From Nelumbo lutea (lineage: Eukaryota; Streptophyta; Magnoliopsida; Proteales; Nelumbonaceae): 64,000 bases of DNA. The first letter of the stretch is position 1; the number at the start of each line of letters is the position of its first letter. The notes beneath the pieces were generated by a model. It saw only the letters and a program-made list of their open reading frames with translations. It was not told the origin of the DNA and searched no databases. The stretch is taken from assembly GCA_022828595.1 (NCBI GenBank), contig JAKGHH010000002.1, positions 67,242,383 through 67,306,382 on the forward strand. The letters run 5' to 3'. The position numbers were made by a program, and so were the translations under genes. Positions 1 to 12,014 of the stretch are shown in pieces.

Positions 1-611
1 CGAGCCTAACTGGCTGGGAAGCCCCCGACCTGTCTGCAAGCTGTGAGGCGGGGGTAGGTGGTCTCTCCTTTCTCCCGTGAGATGACACTGAGGTCTCTCC
101 CCGTCGGGAAGGAAGTTCATTCCGGCGGTGGGGCCTGGTTTGCTGTGCGGCTGGATGCCGAGGTGGGAGTGAAGGAAACTGTTGCTGATGCTGGTATTGG
201 GAAACTTAGTGCAACACTTGCTGCTGATAAAGCTGAAGCTACTAGAACTGTTGCATTTGAGCCTGCATGGCTCGCATGCACTGCATCAGATCCTCAAGCT
301 GACCTTGGCTAGCCACCATAGGGGGGATGATAGGTTCAGCGAAGGTTGTTTTGACCGTAGGGGGAAGTGGAACAGCCACGGGTACCACTGTCTAAGGCAC
401 ACTCAGGCTGGGAACTCCGTCCGCAGAAAGGGGGACGATGAATTGTCCGATGCAGATAGTGGGAAGCTGGGGTCGTTCCTTAGAGGCGTTTCGACATCCG
501 GCGTTGTTGGAGGAAGCCATGAGTGTTGATGGTGCTGATGTGTTCTTTGGAGAAAGTTACACAGAAGTTAAAGGAAGGCCTTTTGAAGCGATTCCCACAG
601 ATGGCGCCAAA
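1..611 (-). mobile_element. 5' internal part of a Tat/Athila-like Ty3-gypsy element, with PBS, cut by the window edge
   Basis: On the minus strand, the sequence directly inside the LTR (611 down to about 590) reads TTTGGCGCCATCTGTGGGAA. This is the primer-binding-site signature typical of Tat/Athila-type gypsy elements. Further inside, a minus-strand ATG at 520 opens a short frame that stops at 392-394 after 42 codons, where a gag start would be expected, so the copy looks decayed or non-autonomous. No protease, reverse transcriptase or integrase is visible in the 611 bases present. The rest of the element lies to the left of the window. The short plus-strand frames here are chance. Confidence 0.7.
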
Positions 612-1488
612 TGCTACACGATCCGGGCACTCCTAGCTGGCTGAAACCTGGCTCCTAGTTGTGATTGACGGCACCTGAGACGAAGAGGAATGTGAAGAGT
701 TCCTAGGTGGCTCTCCCAGCGAGAACACTCCGATGCTTAAGTTAGAATTATGAGAAAACTTGAGGAAATGCAGAGAGAAAACTAAGAGTGCTGATTGCGC
801 TAGCTTCAATACCTTTGCTTCGCGAGGGTTCTCTTATACCTGAGTTCTGTCAAATCTGACTTAACCGCCTCTGCCGTAGCCGTTACTGCTAGAGACGAGG
901 TGGTGGATGTGGGCACCCGTTGCAGTGTATGGACCTGTCAGGCGCGCTACATCTGGCATAAGTGTCTAGCACAACGCCGCCTGACAAGAGACGTGGGCAC
1001 AACCTCCGTATTTGGCAAGTACTATTGTCAGGTAGATCTTTTTTGTAGGTTACCGAGCTACTTTGCACTGAGCTGCCATGGTCCAAGCTACCCTACACCG
1101 GGGGTGCCTGGGTAGCCGAGGTGTGAGTGCTCGAGTTGAGCCTTAGGCAAATATGGGCAAGAGCATTGATGGGATTATCCTGAAGTGTCCCCACTTTGGG
1201 GTACTTCCCGTAGACCGGGTGTTCCCTTTTCGGGAAGGAAGAGTTCGGGGCCCACTAGGGGAAGTTTGGGTCTTGGGAGGAGCTTGGTAGTCCTCCTCCC
1301 TTAGAGGGAATTCTGTGTACTAGATCTTTCTGCTCGACGAGTTGCTATGCTCGCCGAGCTACGTTGCTAGGCTCTGGAGAGTTCAGTACACCGAGTTATG
1401 GCCAGGCTACCATGCTGACCTGTCACTTATGCCAGGTTGTACCCACGTGTCCCCATGCTACGAGGTCGAGCCAAATCACTCTCCATCA
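612..1488 (-). repeat. 5' LTR of the Tat-like gypsy element
   Basis: The block begins TG and ends CA on the plus strand (TGCTACACG...CTCCATCA) and abuts the primer binding site. On the minus strand it has a TATA-like GTATAAGAG near 838-846. Just downstream is the motif TAACTTAAGCATCGGAGTG, which is also found in the LTRs at 55.5-59.7 kb and in many plant gypsy LTRs near the transcript start. The second LTR is outside the window, so the target-site duplication and insertion age cannot be assessed. Confidence 0.75.
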
Positions 1489-1639
1489 ATAAATATCAAG
1501 TCAAAATGATGAAAGTAACTATTCTAAGTACAACTAATTCTCAAGAAATTGATTGATCAATCATTCTTAAGACATCCTTAACATAAACTTGGTTCAAAGC
1601 AAAACCTAATTAAAAACTAAAATCAAAAGGGTAAAATGA

Positions 1640-1815
1640 TATCATAAAATAGAAAAATTTATGATGCCGAAAAGACATGATATCAGAAATGCTTTTGACC
1701 AATCACAATTCCAATGAATTTTGATGAAAACTCAATTGATTGGTTACTACTTTTATTATGCCGGTTGATTGATTGTAAATTTTCCCCATATTATATCTTT
1801 TTGACAACATAGTTA
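1640..1815 (+). repeat. dispersed repeat A, copy 1
   Basis: This stretch is similar over about 150 bases to 32590-32750. Shared blocks include forms of TTGATTGGTTAC/TAATTGGTCAC, GTTGATTGATTG/GTTGATTGGCTG and TATTATATCTTTTTGACAACATAGT/TATTATGTCTTTCCAGTATCATAGT. The family was not recognised. The copies are in the same orientation and lie on opposite sides of the RlmN-like gene. Confidence 0.5.
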
Positions 1816-1863
1816 GATCCCATAAGTTATCAAAAGGGTAGTTTGGCTTTGGAGATTTAAAAG

Positions 1864-2113
1864 CATGGTTTTTACAAATGAACTGGTTAGCGGTTAGGTT
1901 ACCGGTTCGAACAGTTGGCCCGTTCTGACAAAAATATAAAAAAAAATTAAAAAAAATTGGAACATGGTCAAAACCGTTTCAACGATTCAAACAATTAATC
2001 GGCCGGTTTAGCGGTTTGCTGACCAAAATCAACGGTTTTGGAGGAAAACGAAACCGGTCATTCCCGGTTTTTCTGGTCCGACCATCCGACCCGGTCTAGT
2101 TTTGAAAACAGTG
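1864..2113. mobile_element. hAT-like MITE (repeat B, copy 1)
   Basis: A 250-bp element rich in ACCGGTT and CCGGTC motifs. Its ends are CATGGTTTTTACAAATGAAC and, from the other side, CACTGTTTTCAAAACTAGAC, an imperfect terminal inverted repeat. It is flanked by TTTAAAAG (1856-1863) and TTTAAAAA (2114-2121), an 8-bp target-site duplication with one mismatch, as expected for hAT. A second copy lies at 34354-34631. No coding capacity. Confidence 0.7.
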
Positions 2114-2121
2114 TTTAAAAA

Positions 2122-3500
2122 AATATTCCACAATGTAATTGTGGGGTTAAATAAATAAATAAATATATAGCAAGACTGTCCACATCATCATGCCTCTCCT
2201 TGCTCCATTTCCCCCACCCTGCATTCTCCTTGACTCTCTCTCCTCTCCCCTTCCCTTCCCACCACTTTCATTAAGCCATGTCACAATTCCCAACCCAACT
2301 ACCTAAAAATATTCGTAGAATCTCTCTCCTACGGTATCTCCTCTTATCATGTTACCCCACTCCCCAATCAATTCTTAAACTCTCTCCCCCCAATCTATAT
2401 CCACTCTCTCTCATTTAAAATATTCATATTAATTAGTAAATAGTTAAATATAGTTAATATTTAATCCAACCCATATTCAATGAGTATTAAATAGTGTTAT
2501 TACCAAAAAATAATAAATATGGTTGGTAAATTACCAAAAATTAAATATTCTTATCGGTACAATTAGTAAATTACCAAAAATTAATAAATATTGTTATTAA
2601 CTATCATGACTTTTTAAAGTATTTTGGGTAAATACTGTTATATTCATGTTAATTAACAACACTTTATAGAAATTCAAAACTCTTTAACTAATTTTTATAA
2701 AATTGAGAATTATATTTAACAATTATCAAAAAGTATAAAATTTTAGTTATTGATATTATTATAGTTAATAACCAAATGAAGATGGGGAATAAAACATTAT
2801 AATGTTAGAAAATGAAATTACTAATTAATTTATATTAGAAAATAAAAGATAAATTAGTGTAATTATGTTAGTAAACTACCTAATAAAATTAAATATTCAA
2901 TAACAGTTTAAAATAATTCTCAATAAATCTCCATTATTACACAAATGTAATAATTTTTTCAAAATTTTTCATAAAACTACATTTTTGTAAAATAAAATTT
3001 TGGAAATTAAAAGATATAAAATTTTTGAAAGTTTATTTAAAATGTATTAAATAATTATTAAAAATTATTGAAATATTTTGGAAATTTTAGGAAAATTTAT
3101 TTCATTTGATAGATTTTAGAAAACTATTGAGAAATTATGTAATTTGCATTGTAAATTATTAAAGATAAATGAGTATGGGGAAGGGAAAACTGTAATTTGA
3201 ACCAATAATTACACAAAATTTTAAGATAAATTAGTATAATATTGGAAAAAGGAAATTATTGATTAGTTTATATTGGAAAATATAAGATAAATTAGTGTAA
3301 TTCTATAAGTAAACCATTTAAAAAGAAAATAAATTATTTAATAACAATTTAAAAATAAATTTGAATAAATTTTCAAAATAACACAAATGTAATAAATTTT
3401 CTAATTTTTTCATAAAATTACATTTTTGAAAATTAAAGACAATTTAATGTAGTTTTAGAAATTTACCATGTGACTGATACTCAATATATCCTTTTGATCG
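2122..3500. other. AT-rich intergenic spacer
   Basis: Very A+T-rich sequence with a pyrimidine-rich patch at about 2190-2400 and many short TAAAT/AATTA runs. No open frame, RNA gene or recognisable element was seen. Confidence 0.6.
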
Positions 3501-3529
3501 TTTTTGTCATTAAATTGAATATTGGGTTA

Positions 3530-3805
3530 AAAGGTAGTGGGTGCCTTACCTTGAACCCGCTCAATACTAGGGATGGGGTGGGGAAATTTTGAGGATTCCC
3601 CATCCTTGATGAGGAGTGGATGCCTTGCCTTGAACTTGCTCGACAATGAGGACGAGGCGAGAAAATTTGTGGATTCTCCATCCCTAACGGGGAGTGGGTG
3701 CCTTGCCCTAAACCTACCTGACACTAGGGATGGGGTGTGGATGGGGTAGAGTGTCTTGACTATAGGCTGGGGACAGGGATGGGGTGCCCCACCCCTTTGC
3801 CATTC
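3530..3805. repeat. degenerate tandem repeat of about 90 bp, three units
   Basis: Three units share the order GTGGGTGCCTTGCC - AACCTGCTCGACACTAGGGATGGGG - GGGAAAATTTGGATTCCCCATCC, with copies near 3535, 3615 and 3690. The tail GGGGTGCCCCACCCC at about 3781 is palindromic. The minus-strand frames across it are translations of the repeat, not genes. It resembles the interior of non-autonomous hAT-type elements, but no ends or target-site duplication were found. Confidence 0.6.
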
Positions 3806-4134
3806 CTATATAGTTGTAAATTATTAGTGAAATTAATAAACATGTTAGCTTTTATAATTATTTTTATTTATTTAAAGTCAATCAATTTTTTTTAAATAAT
3901 CAATTATTAAAATTACTACAAATGATTAATAAAATTAAATTGATTAAAAATATTTATTCATATCAAATTAACAATAATTATTTTCTATAAATCAATATTA
4001 AATGAAAAGTACAATTATTAAATATTAATAATAACTTTGATTTTTTTAATTAATTAATAACATAATTTGATTATTAACTTATTAATTAATTAATAATAAA
4101 TAAAATTATGGGGTTTTAACTGTTCAATCCACCC
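3806..4134. other. AT-rich spacer, nothing recognised
   Basis: Low-complexity A+T sequence (AATTAATTAATAAT-type). No gene or element could be supported. Confidence 0.6.
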
Positions 4135-4300
4135 ATAGAAATCTTAACTCCACCCTAGGGGTGGAATGAATCTTGACCATGGATTGATGCCAAATCCACG
4201 GTAGTAGAATGTGATTTATAGGGGCTACTAGCAGACTAGCAAGTGGCTATAATTTCAGATTTCTCACGAGGATTACAGTCTACTTATTCTTAAGGCTCTG
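4135..4300 (+). repeat. dispersed repeat C, copy 1
   Basis: Similar to 33585-33745. Shared blocks include ATGGATTGATGC(C/T)AAATCCAC, TGTGATTTATAGG/TGTGGTTTATAGG, CTA(G)CAGACTA and CTGTAATTTCAGA. The two copies have the same orientation and flank the RlmN-like gene. Family not recognised. Confidence 0.55.
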
Positions 4301-5075
4301 TTTGGTTTGTGGAAAGATTTGGGTGGGATGGGATTGGATGGAAAAGTGTAAAAAATTACCCTTCCATTGTTTGGTTTTATATGTGAGAAAATAATAGGAA
4401 AAGCACTATCACGAGTTGCTTCTTCACCAGATTCATGAAGAATAGAGCTCCATGACCGTGGTGGCGATCAGAGAGAGAGAGAGAGAGATAGGAGTGCTGA
4501 GATTCTCAGATTGCCGCTGTCGAGAGTTGCAGTGGCGATCAGAGAAAAGGAGGAAGAAGGATCGAGAGTATAAATTTTGGTGAGACGAAGCTGAAGGAAG
4601 ACGAATAGCTACGAAGCCAAAAACAATGGATGACCGGAGAAATTAGTCAAAACTAGTGAGACGATTACCGAAGATGATAGGAATGATGGCAAGAGGAAGA
4701 CAAACAGTAGTTTGCTGGTAGAAAGCGAAGATGTGAAGGAAGGGGGAAATAGAGAAAATGGAAGAATAGAGAGTACTATAGGGTAAATGATCCTGGTCAT
4801 CACCACTAGTATTACCTATGTTCATTGTCAAGAAGACGGTGAACAATGCTTTTTTTTTGGGTGAAAAACAAAATACGGAAGAAGAAAAAAGAGAAGAAGA
4901 AAGGAGAGAGGGAGGGTTGGGTTCGAATGGGGAAGGGGAGGTAGTAGATGGCTGGTTTCTCGAGTTTTTCCACTTGTTTTGGTGTGACCCTCTTTCTACG
5001 ATTTTGAGATCTAATATCATTTTTCTCGTCCCATTCATCTATTTCCTTCAAAACAAATAAGAGAAAAGGGAATAT
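4300..5075. mobile_element. possible non-autonomous DNA element
   Basis: The left edge GGCTCTGTTTGGTTTGTGGAAAG and the right edge TTTCCTTCAAAACAAATAAGAG are loosely inverted. GGCTCTGTTTGGTTTG is a common start of plant non-autonomous DNA elements. The interior is purine-rich (GAGAGA, GAAGAAGAAA) and its minus-strand frames are low complexity. No convincing target-site duplication was found, so the call is tentative. Confidence 0.35.
4470..4488. repeat. (AG)n microsatellite
   Basis: About nine uninterrupted AG units. Confidence 0.9.
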
Positions 5076-5079
5076 TCTC

Positions 5080-5338
5080 ATTTCGGACTCGTACATTGTA
5101 CGAATCCCCGCTACTTAAAGTGATAGCCTTCGTCGACTGTCGGAAAATAGGAGTCCCGGTCCCTGGATATAGGGTGGCCGTTTATAATTATCTTCTTCGA
5201 TTTTTTAGGCGCAAATATAATGAGACGCGAGGCTGTGAGAGTTGGAGATATTTCCCGGTAAACGGTAGAAATTGGTTTCGCTCTGAGAACCTCTGAAAAC
5301 TAAGAGGGCGGCAGGCAGTAGTAGTGGTCGCCACTTCA
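5080..5338 (+). promoter_or_regulatory. probable core promoter and 5' UTR of the RlmN-like gene
   Basis: Base composition shifts from AT-rich spacer to mixed sequence before the start codon at 5339. A weak TATA-like GCAAATATAATGAG lies near 5212-5225. The exact transcript start cannot be read from the sequence. A GTG-initiated frame starting at 5324 merely extends the real frame five codons upstream and is not the likely start. Confidence 0.4.
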
Positions 5339-8300
5339 ATGGCGCTGCTGCATAACGTGTGCTCCGCTCCCCTCGCGCGAGCAGTTCGTTCTCGTTCCAT
5401 TTCCATCCCTTTGCGTACAGTTTCCCTCCCATCTCCGCCCCGCGTTTCTCAGTCTCAGCTGGATTCTCGCATCCTCCTTGGCATGTCCGAGCAAGAGCTT
5501 CAGCAGGTCGCTAGAGACTTTGGCCAGGTAAAACGGAAGGGTAATGTCACCAGTTTATATATATCTCTGTATATTTTGAAACTCATCTTTGAAATTTGAA
5601 TTAATCACCAGCAAAGCTATCGAGGAAAGCAACTTCATCATCTTCTTTACAAGACTAAGGCCAAAGAAATTCAGGATTTCAGTCACCGTGAGTTGCTTTT
5701 TCTTTCTTTCTTTTTGTCCTTCCCTCTTTCCTTTATACTCTTCTGTTTAAGTAAATCAAACCCCCGTAATGTTTGCGTTTTTGTTTCTTCGGATTTCCTT
5801 ATTATTGGAATCTCAGTAATTGTTATTTGTGACCCAATTATGGTTAACAGTGCCTCAGGCCTTTAGGAGTGATCTTCAGGAAGCTGGATGGAGGGTTGGG
5901 AGATCGCCCATTCATCGTGCCGTTGCCGCGGCTGATGACACTATTAAGGTGGGATGTTAAGTCTATTTATTTGTTTTTTTATGCATTATTACTTGCATTT
6001 TGTTTTGTCAGTTTCCATTAGTATGGTTAACTAACCAATAACAAACTAATTGAGGCAGTTATTATTAGAAGATGTTATCTGTAGCTTGTCCATTATTAAA
6101 GAGCTCATGGGTAGTTGATGGAATATAATTCCGGTGACGTTATCATTAATTTGGCAATTGGTATAGCTATTTTACCAAACCAAGTACGAAGGAGTCTGTT
6201 ATGCACTTTGGTCTGAATGCTTGAAAGAGGAGCAAACGTAGACTGTAACTACGTTCCATAGTTGTTGGAATATTGGATGTAGAGTTATTGGGTTGTAGAG
6301 TCAACCATTGAGGCAAAAGTTGCAAGGTTGAGTGTAGGTTTGCTTGGTAAGATGGCTTTCCTAGGGGGTAATGTAGTCTAGGCCCCGAGCTTTAGAAGGA
6401 ATTTCCAAGATTGGGAATTAGATTGGGTGTCGGGTCTGCTTCATCTGCTAAAGGTTGGCTGTTGATATTAGCCAGGAAGAAGAATGGAGGTGGAGGTGGA
6501 GTGGGAATGGATGGTCTTTTCTCTGTGAAGTCTCTAGCATCCAGGATCTGAACTGCAGCTTGTGTGGGCAAGTGATGGAAACTGTTGATCATCTGTGCTT
6601 CACTGTTCGGTTTCTTCTCAAATCTGGTGGCACTTCATTAAATCTGCAGGGATTTGTTGTTAGGTCATGCCAAATTCAGTTAAGGAGATCTTGTGGTGCT
6701 GGAACCTGAGTAGGAAGGGGAAGTGTGTTTAGAAGTCTATCCCTTCTATCAATCAAAAAAAAAAAAAAAAATCTATCCCTGCTGCCCTGTTGGGGACTGT
6801 TTGGGCTGAGAGAAACAGGAAACAGATCTGTAAAAAAAAGTAAAGAGGTGGATGAGTTAATTAATTTGGCTATGGGTAAGCTTGTGTCTTGGGTTTCTTT
6901 TGTCAGTGAATTCAAGTTTCAGAGTGCCCTTCTGCATCTGAACTCCAAGAGTCTGTGGGAGTTATAAGTTGTTGTCCTTTCCTAGGTGGGGGTTGGTAGT
7001 GGGTTTGCTCAGCCAGGTATTATCCTGATTCTTTTCTAATAAAACTTTTGTGTTACCTTTTCTCAAAAAAAAAGAAAAAAGAAAAAAAGGGTAGCTCTAA
7101 TGATTCCATGTGTGCATTCATGCTTGTCTTGTGGTAAGGATCCTATTTCTGTCACTCTATGAAACTATGAATCTCTGAGACCTACTTTCTTGACTGTGGG
7201 GCATGTGCCATATACTTTGTACTGTGACTCTTAAGGCTTTCTCATGCCTCAACCTCAGTGTATGCTTCAAAATGTAGTGTCACATGCAAATTTAAACACT
7301 GTTTTAAGTATATGATGATTTATAATCTAATATAGAATTTTATGAATTAATAAAGATAAAGGTTATTATAAGGCTTGTATGATGATGGTAATGAGTAAAA
7401 ATAAAGGTTGGTGTTTCCTTTTTCCATCTTTTTTAATTCTGAATTAAATGTTGTTTTTAGATGCTCCTTTATCTGCATCATCCATATGACTTGTAAAACT
7501 AAAAATCTAGTGTATCATATAAATCATGAAGATAGTATGGACAAAAGTGGTCTCTAATAAACTATATTCTCATTGTATAGGAAATTAGGAATGTTATATA
7601 ATGAGTGATATCTAGGACTTTATTGAATATATAAGAATTTACAGCTTATAAGTTACACATAGGTTGCATTTGTTTGCAAATAGTATGAAGGAAAAGAAAT
7701 AATTTCCTTGGAAATTATATTCAATAGGAAAATGGATCATTTTCCTACTTTTTTGGATGTTTGATTTAACTTGGAAAATAAACCTGAATCGCTGAGACTT
7801 GTGGAAAAATAGAAGGAACACTATCCTCCGCTGACTTAATTAGAAATTGGAGTGCTATAGCTGTATCCTTGCTTTCCTCCCCTATGGTACAAGAATGTTG
7901 GGTACCACCGCCTCAGTTCAGGGTGAAGCTAAACTTTGATGGAAGCTCCTTGTGTAATCCAGGTCAATCAGGAGTTGGGGGTGTGTACAGAAACGAGGAA
8001 GGAAAAGTCTTGGCCCTTTACTCGGGCCCAATTGGGGTGGGAAATTCATTAAGGGCAGAAGTAATGGCCTTAAAGGTTTGAAACTGGTGAAACAATGGGG
8101 TGGATGCAAGCTGGAAACCTGGGAGTGTCGTCTCTTAGACAGCCTCTAAGAGAGATTGTTAGCTTAGCAAGGGAGATTGGGGTGCATTTTAAATGGGTAA
8201 GAAGGTCAGCAAATGGAATGGCTGACACTTTAGCTAAGCAAGGAGTTACTAGGGCGGCTTTGTTTTGGGCCTGTTTGTAATTTTTTGATTTTCTTTTTCC

Positions 8301-11300
8301 ATCCATTTTGTGGGTGGTAAGCCTGTAATCTTTTCAATTCTCTAATGAAAGTTACCATTTCCTATCAAAAAAAAAAAAGGAACACCATTTTTCCTATAAC
8401 TACTACTCTTTGGAAAGTTTTTGCTTTTCATTGCCATTTCACGTGTACCCAATCAACAGAAAATACCATTTCTGATTTTCAGATTTCACATTTGGGAGGA
8501 AAGGAAAGGGTGGCAATATGGGACCATCATGAATAGGAGGGGTGTTAAGGGATGAAAATGGATAAATTACGTGCAATACTTTCAGGGCCAATAGGTGAAG
8601 GGAATTCAACAAGGGCAGAGTTAATGGCTGCAGTTTTTGGGGTTCAAAAGGCAATGTAATTGGGGGTGGAGAAACTTGTAATTAAGGGAGACTCGAAAGT
8701 TGTAATAATCTGGTTGTTGACAAATAATACTGTGCTATGTATCTATAGGAATGAGATAAAGAGGTTCAAGTGGTAATGGGCCATATAGAAGGGGCTTTGT
8801 AATGAGCCATATAGCATCATTCCTATCTGATGTACTCTTTAATTCTCATTAATACAATTTTCTTGTTATTCATAAAAGTAAAGGCATTTCTGGGAAATCA
8901 TTTGCTTTCCTTCATTCTATGTGCAACCAAATGGATCCATAGTGAAATGGTGGGGATTCCTGCATATCTTTTTTAAATAATCAAATCAAGGTTAATAAGT
9001 CTAGGATTAGTTAGAAAAATTGAAGGTATCCCCCCTCCCCCTTCTGTGTATGTCAAACTATTTCTCAACCCTCACAAATGCACCAATTCACCCATCCAGA
9101 ATTCCACACCACACATATACACATGCATACACACATACCCCTCTGAAATCCATATTCATTTGAAGGAAATTTGGCAGTCCTCATGTTAGGAGAACTTTTT
9201 GGTCTTATGGTCATGAATTTTATTTATTTCTTATTTCTAGCCATCTTTGACATTTGTAGATATTAATAAAACTGGAGGACAATAGATTGGTTGAGACAGT
9301 TGGGATACCGGTTGAAGACAATAAAGGTTCTTACCGCCTCACTGCATGTGTCTCATCACAGGTATGAACTACTCAATGAAGAAAATGGCAAATGGTTTTT
9401 ACAGAGATCAAATTTTCTAGTTTAGAAGCAGTTTCGTTTTATGTTTATATCATTTTGTTTGTTTTTACACTAACTTCTTTATGTTGACTTAAAATATCTA
9501 GGTAGGCTGCCCATTACGTTGCTCATTTTGTGCTACTGGCAAGGGAGGATTTTCAAGGAACCTTCAGCGGCATGAAATTGTTGAGCAGGTAATTGGGCTT
9601 AAAATCTGTTCTACAATTATTTTCAGAAGCCGTTTCCAGATGAACTGGTTTAGTAATCATGGTATTTTGCATTTCCATTTTTATTTATATAGGTGTTGGC
9701 TATAGAGGAGCTCTTCAAGCATAGGGTGACAAATGTTGTGTTTATGGGAATGGGTGAACCAATGTTGAATCTGAAAGCAGTTTTAGAAGCACATCGATGC
9801 TTGAATAAGGTCTATCTTTGCTCTTTTATACATCATATGATTGGATGAATCTCTTTCATGGAATATGTAAGATAAAGAGGAATTGCTAAGCCTGCTCTAT
9901 GGAATAGGAATAAGATATATTCTTATTGTTCATCTTAGACATACACATGTTATGTAGATGTCAGAAAAAAGAAAGAATCCTTGGAAGAATTTGTACAAAA
10001 AAACCATGGAACAAAAAATCAAGTTTTTTTATTCCTATTTCATACACCATAGGCATTTTCATAATTTTTTTGGTTATTGGTCATTTTTTTTTTCTTTTTG
10101 AAGAGTTTGTTAGTGACTTACTAACAAGGATAATCATTATTTTGATAGATAAATAAGGTAAATTATTTGGAGGGGTTACAATTATTTGTCTGTCTTTCTT
10201 AGAGTTTTTGGACTTTTGAAGAGTTGTGGTTGTTATCACGTCACTTTTCTTTAAGCCTAGTTTTCAGAAGTCAAAACATGTTTGTTTTGCATGATTTTGG
10301 TGTCATTACATAGGCAATTGGGTCATCTATTGAACAAGACCAACATATTGTAAACCGACATGTTTTGAGAGAGAGATGCCCATTTTCGGTAGGGGCCATT
10401 TCTTGGTCTAATGGTAAAATCTCAAGTTGACAAGTTTGAGAAGATGGATTCAAATCTGAAAGCAGTCACTTTGTGAAAAATAGATGTCATGGATTGATCT
10501 GTACCCAGCCCACCCCTCCCAAGACCCTAGATAGCTGGTACCAGCATGGGTAATGGCCCTTTTTATGTTCATTTTAGTGGTAGGGTCTCAAGCTGTGATG
10601 GGATTTGAGTCTCTACTTTTTGGGTCTATATTGGAGTTCTGTTTTGCCTATTATGGGTTACATACAGGTTTTCCTTTGCTTGAAATTTTGATGAAATTAG
10701 AAGTTATTTTGGGTCAGTTTCCTAGTTAGTTTGAAGTCTATTAAGGGAGATCTGAATTCTTATGTTGAGGTAGATGGACTGAATTTTAACAGCTTACCTG
10801 AAGAGCAGATGAGGAACATGGAGAGGGAATTTGCAGAGCAGGAGGTATGGGAAGCAATTAAAGAGATGGAAGGTGGTAATAAGGCACCGAGACCTGATGG
10901 TTTTACTATCAAAATTTTTTAAAAGGTGTTTAGGTTTTTTGAAAGAAGACCTTATGGCTGTTTTTTCAGAATTCCATGCTTCAGCTACTCTTGAAAGAAG
11001 CCTTAATTCGACTTTTATATCTCTAATCCTGAAAAAGCATGGTGCTGAAGAATTAAAGGATTTCAAGCCGATCAGTCTTGTTGGTAGCATTTACAAAATT
11101 CTCTCAAAAGTTCTAGCTAAAAGAATGAAACCTGTCATGGGGCTTATTAGTTCTGAATTCCAAGGTGCATTTGTTGAGGGGAGACAAATGGTGACTGGTG
11201 TTCTAATTGCAAATGAGCTGATTGATTCCCGGTTTAGAAGTGGTAGAGCAGGACTGCTATGCAAGATGAATCTTGAAAAAGCATACGACCATGTGAATTG

Positions 11301-11983
11301 GGATTTTTGGGACTGCATTTTCAGGAGAATGAACTTCAGTTCCAGGTGGAGGCAAGGATTGAAATATTGATACGATACTCCGATACGAGGCGTATTGTAT
11401 TGGTATCGTTAGTGTCAGGCACGGGATACGCTATGACTGGAGATGTATCCTACCAGTTGTACGTATCGGGCTGATATGGGTGTGTATCGGTCCGGATTGC
11501 ACTGTATCGGCTGATACATATCGATACAGACAGATATAGAGCGATACACTTAACGTCCGTATCGCATGCGCATACTCTTCTACTGAAAAAGAGAGTTGCA
11601 AGGATTTGAATCCGTGTCAAGAGCTAAGGGAAAGCTTAACACCCGCGCCTTTAAGCCACTACACCATTCCATCTTTTGTGTTTATGACTAAATGAGTACA
11701 AATTTTATTTCTTTATTACTCAAATGCAATTCAAATAAATAATACATATTACTGTTAACTCCAACTAAAAATTAAAAAAAGTAATACTTGAAATCATTAT
11801 TTTATAAAATAATAGAAATAAATAATATATCAAATCCACATTTATATCAAAATATTATTTGAATCTCAAAAAAATAATAATAATATAATATTAATATGAG
11901 AATAATTATTTTAGTACTTAAAATTTATAAATTTGCACATGAATCTATAAAATCATATATATATATATAATATTAATACGAGA

Positions 11984-12014
<31 letters not shown>

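Larger units (their letters stand above)
7658..8935. mobile_element. non-autonomous DNA element split by two LINE tails
   Basis: The left end GGTTGCATTTGTTTGCAAAT...GAAGGAAAAG and the right end (inverted GGTTGCACATAGAATGAAGG AAAG) form an imperfect terminal inverted repeat. The interior continues across LINE insertions at 7825-8378 and about 8465-8880. It was probably a small MITE before the LINEs landed. Exact boundaries and target-site duplication are uncertain. Confidence 0.5.

Noticed and set aside
4643..5096. Overlapping minus-strand frames of about 90-130 codons upstream of the RlmN-like gene
   Set aside because: Ser/Phe-rich translations of the complement of a purine-rich stretch; no conserved domain.
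5324..5338. GTG start five codons upstream for the RlmN-like protein
   Set aside because: Plant nuclear genes start at ATG almost always; the ATG at 5339 is the first in frame.
11595..11672. Functional tRNA gene
   Set aside because: Boxes A and B are present, but the acceptor and anticodon stems are not convincing and it sits within a transposable element.
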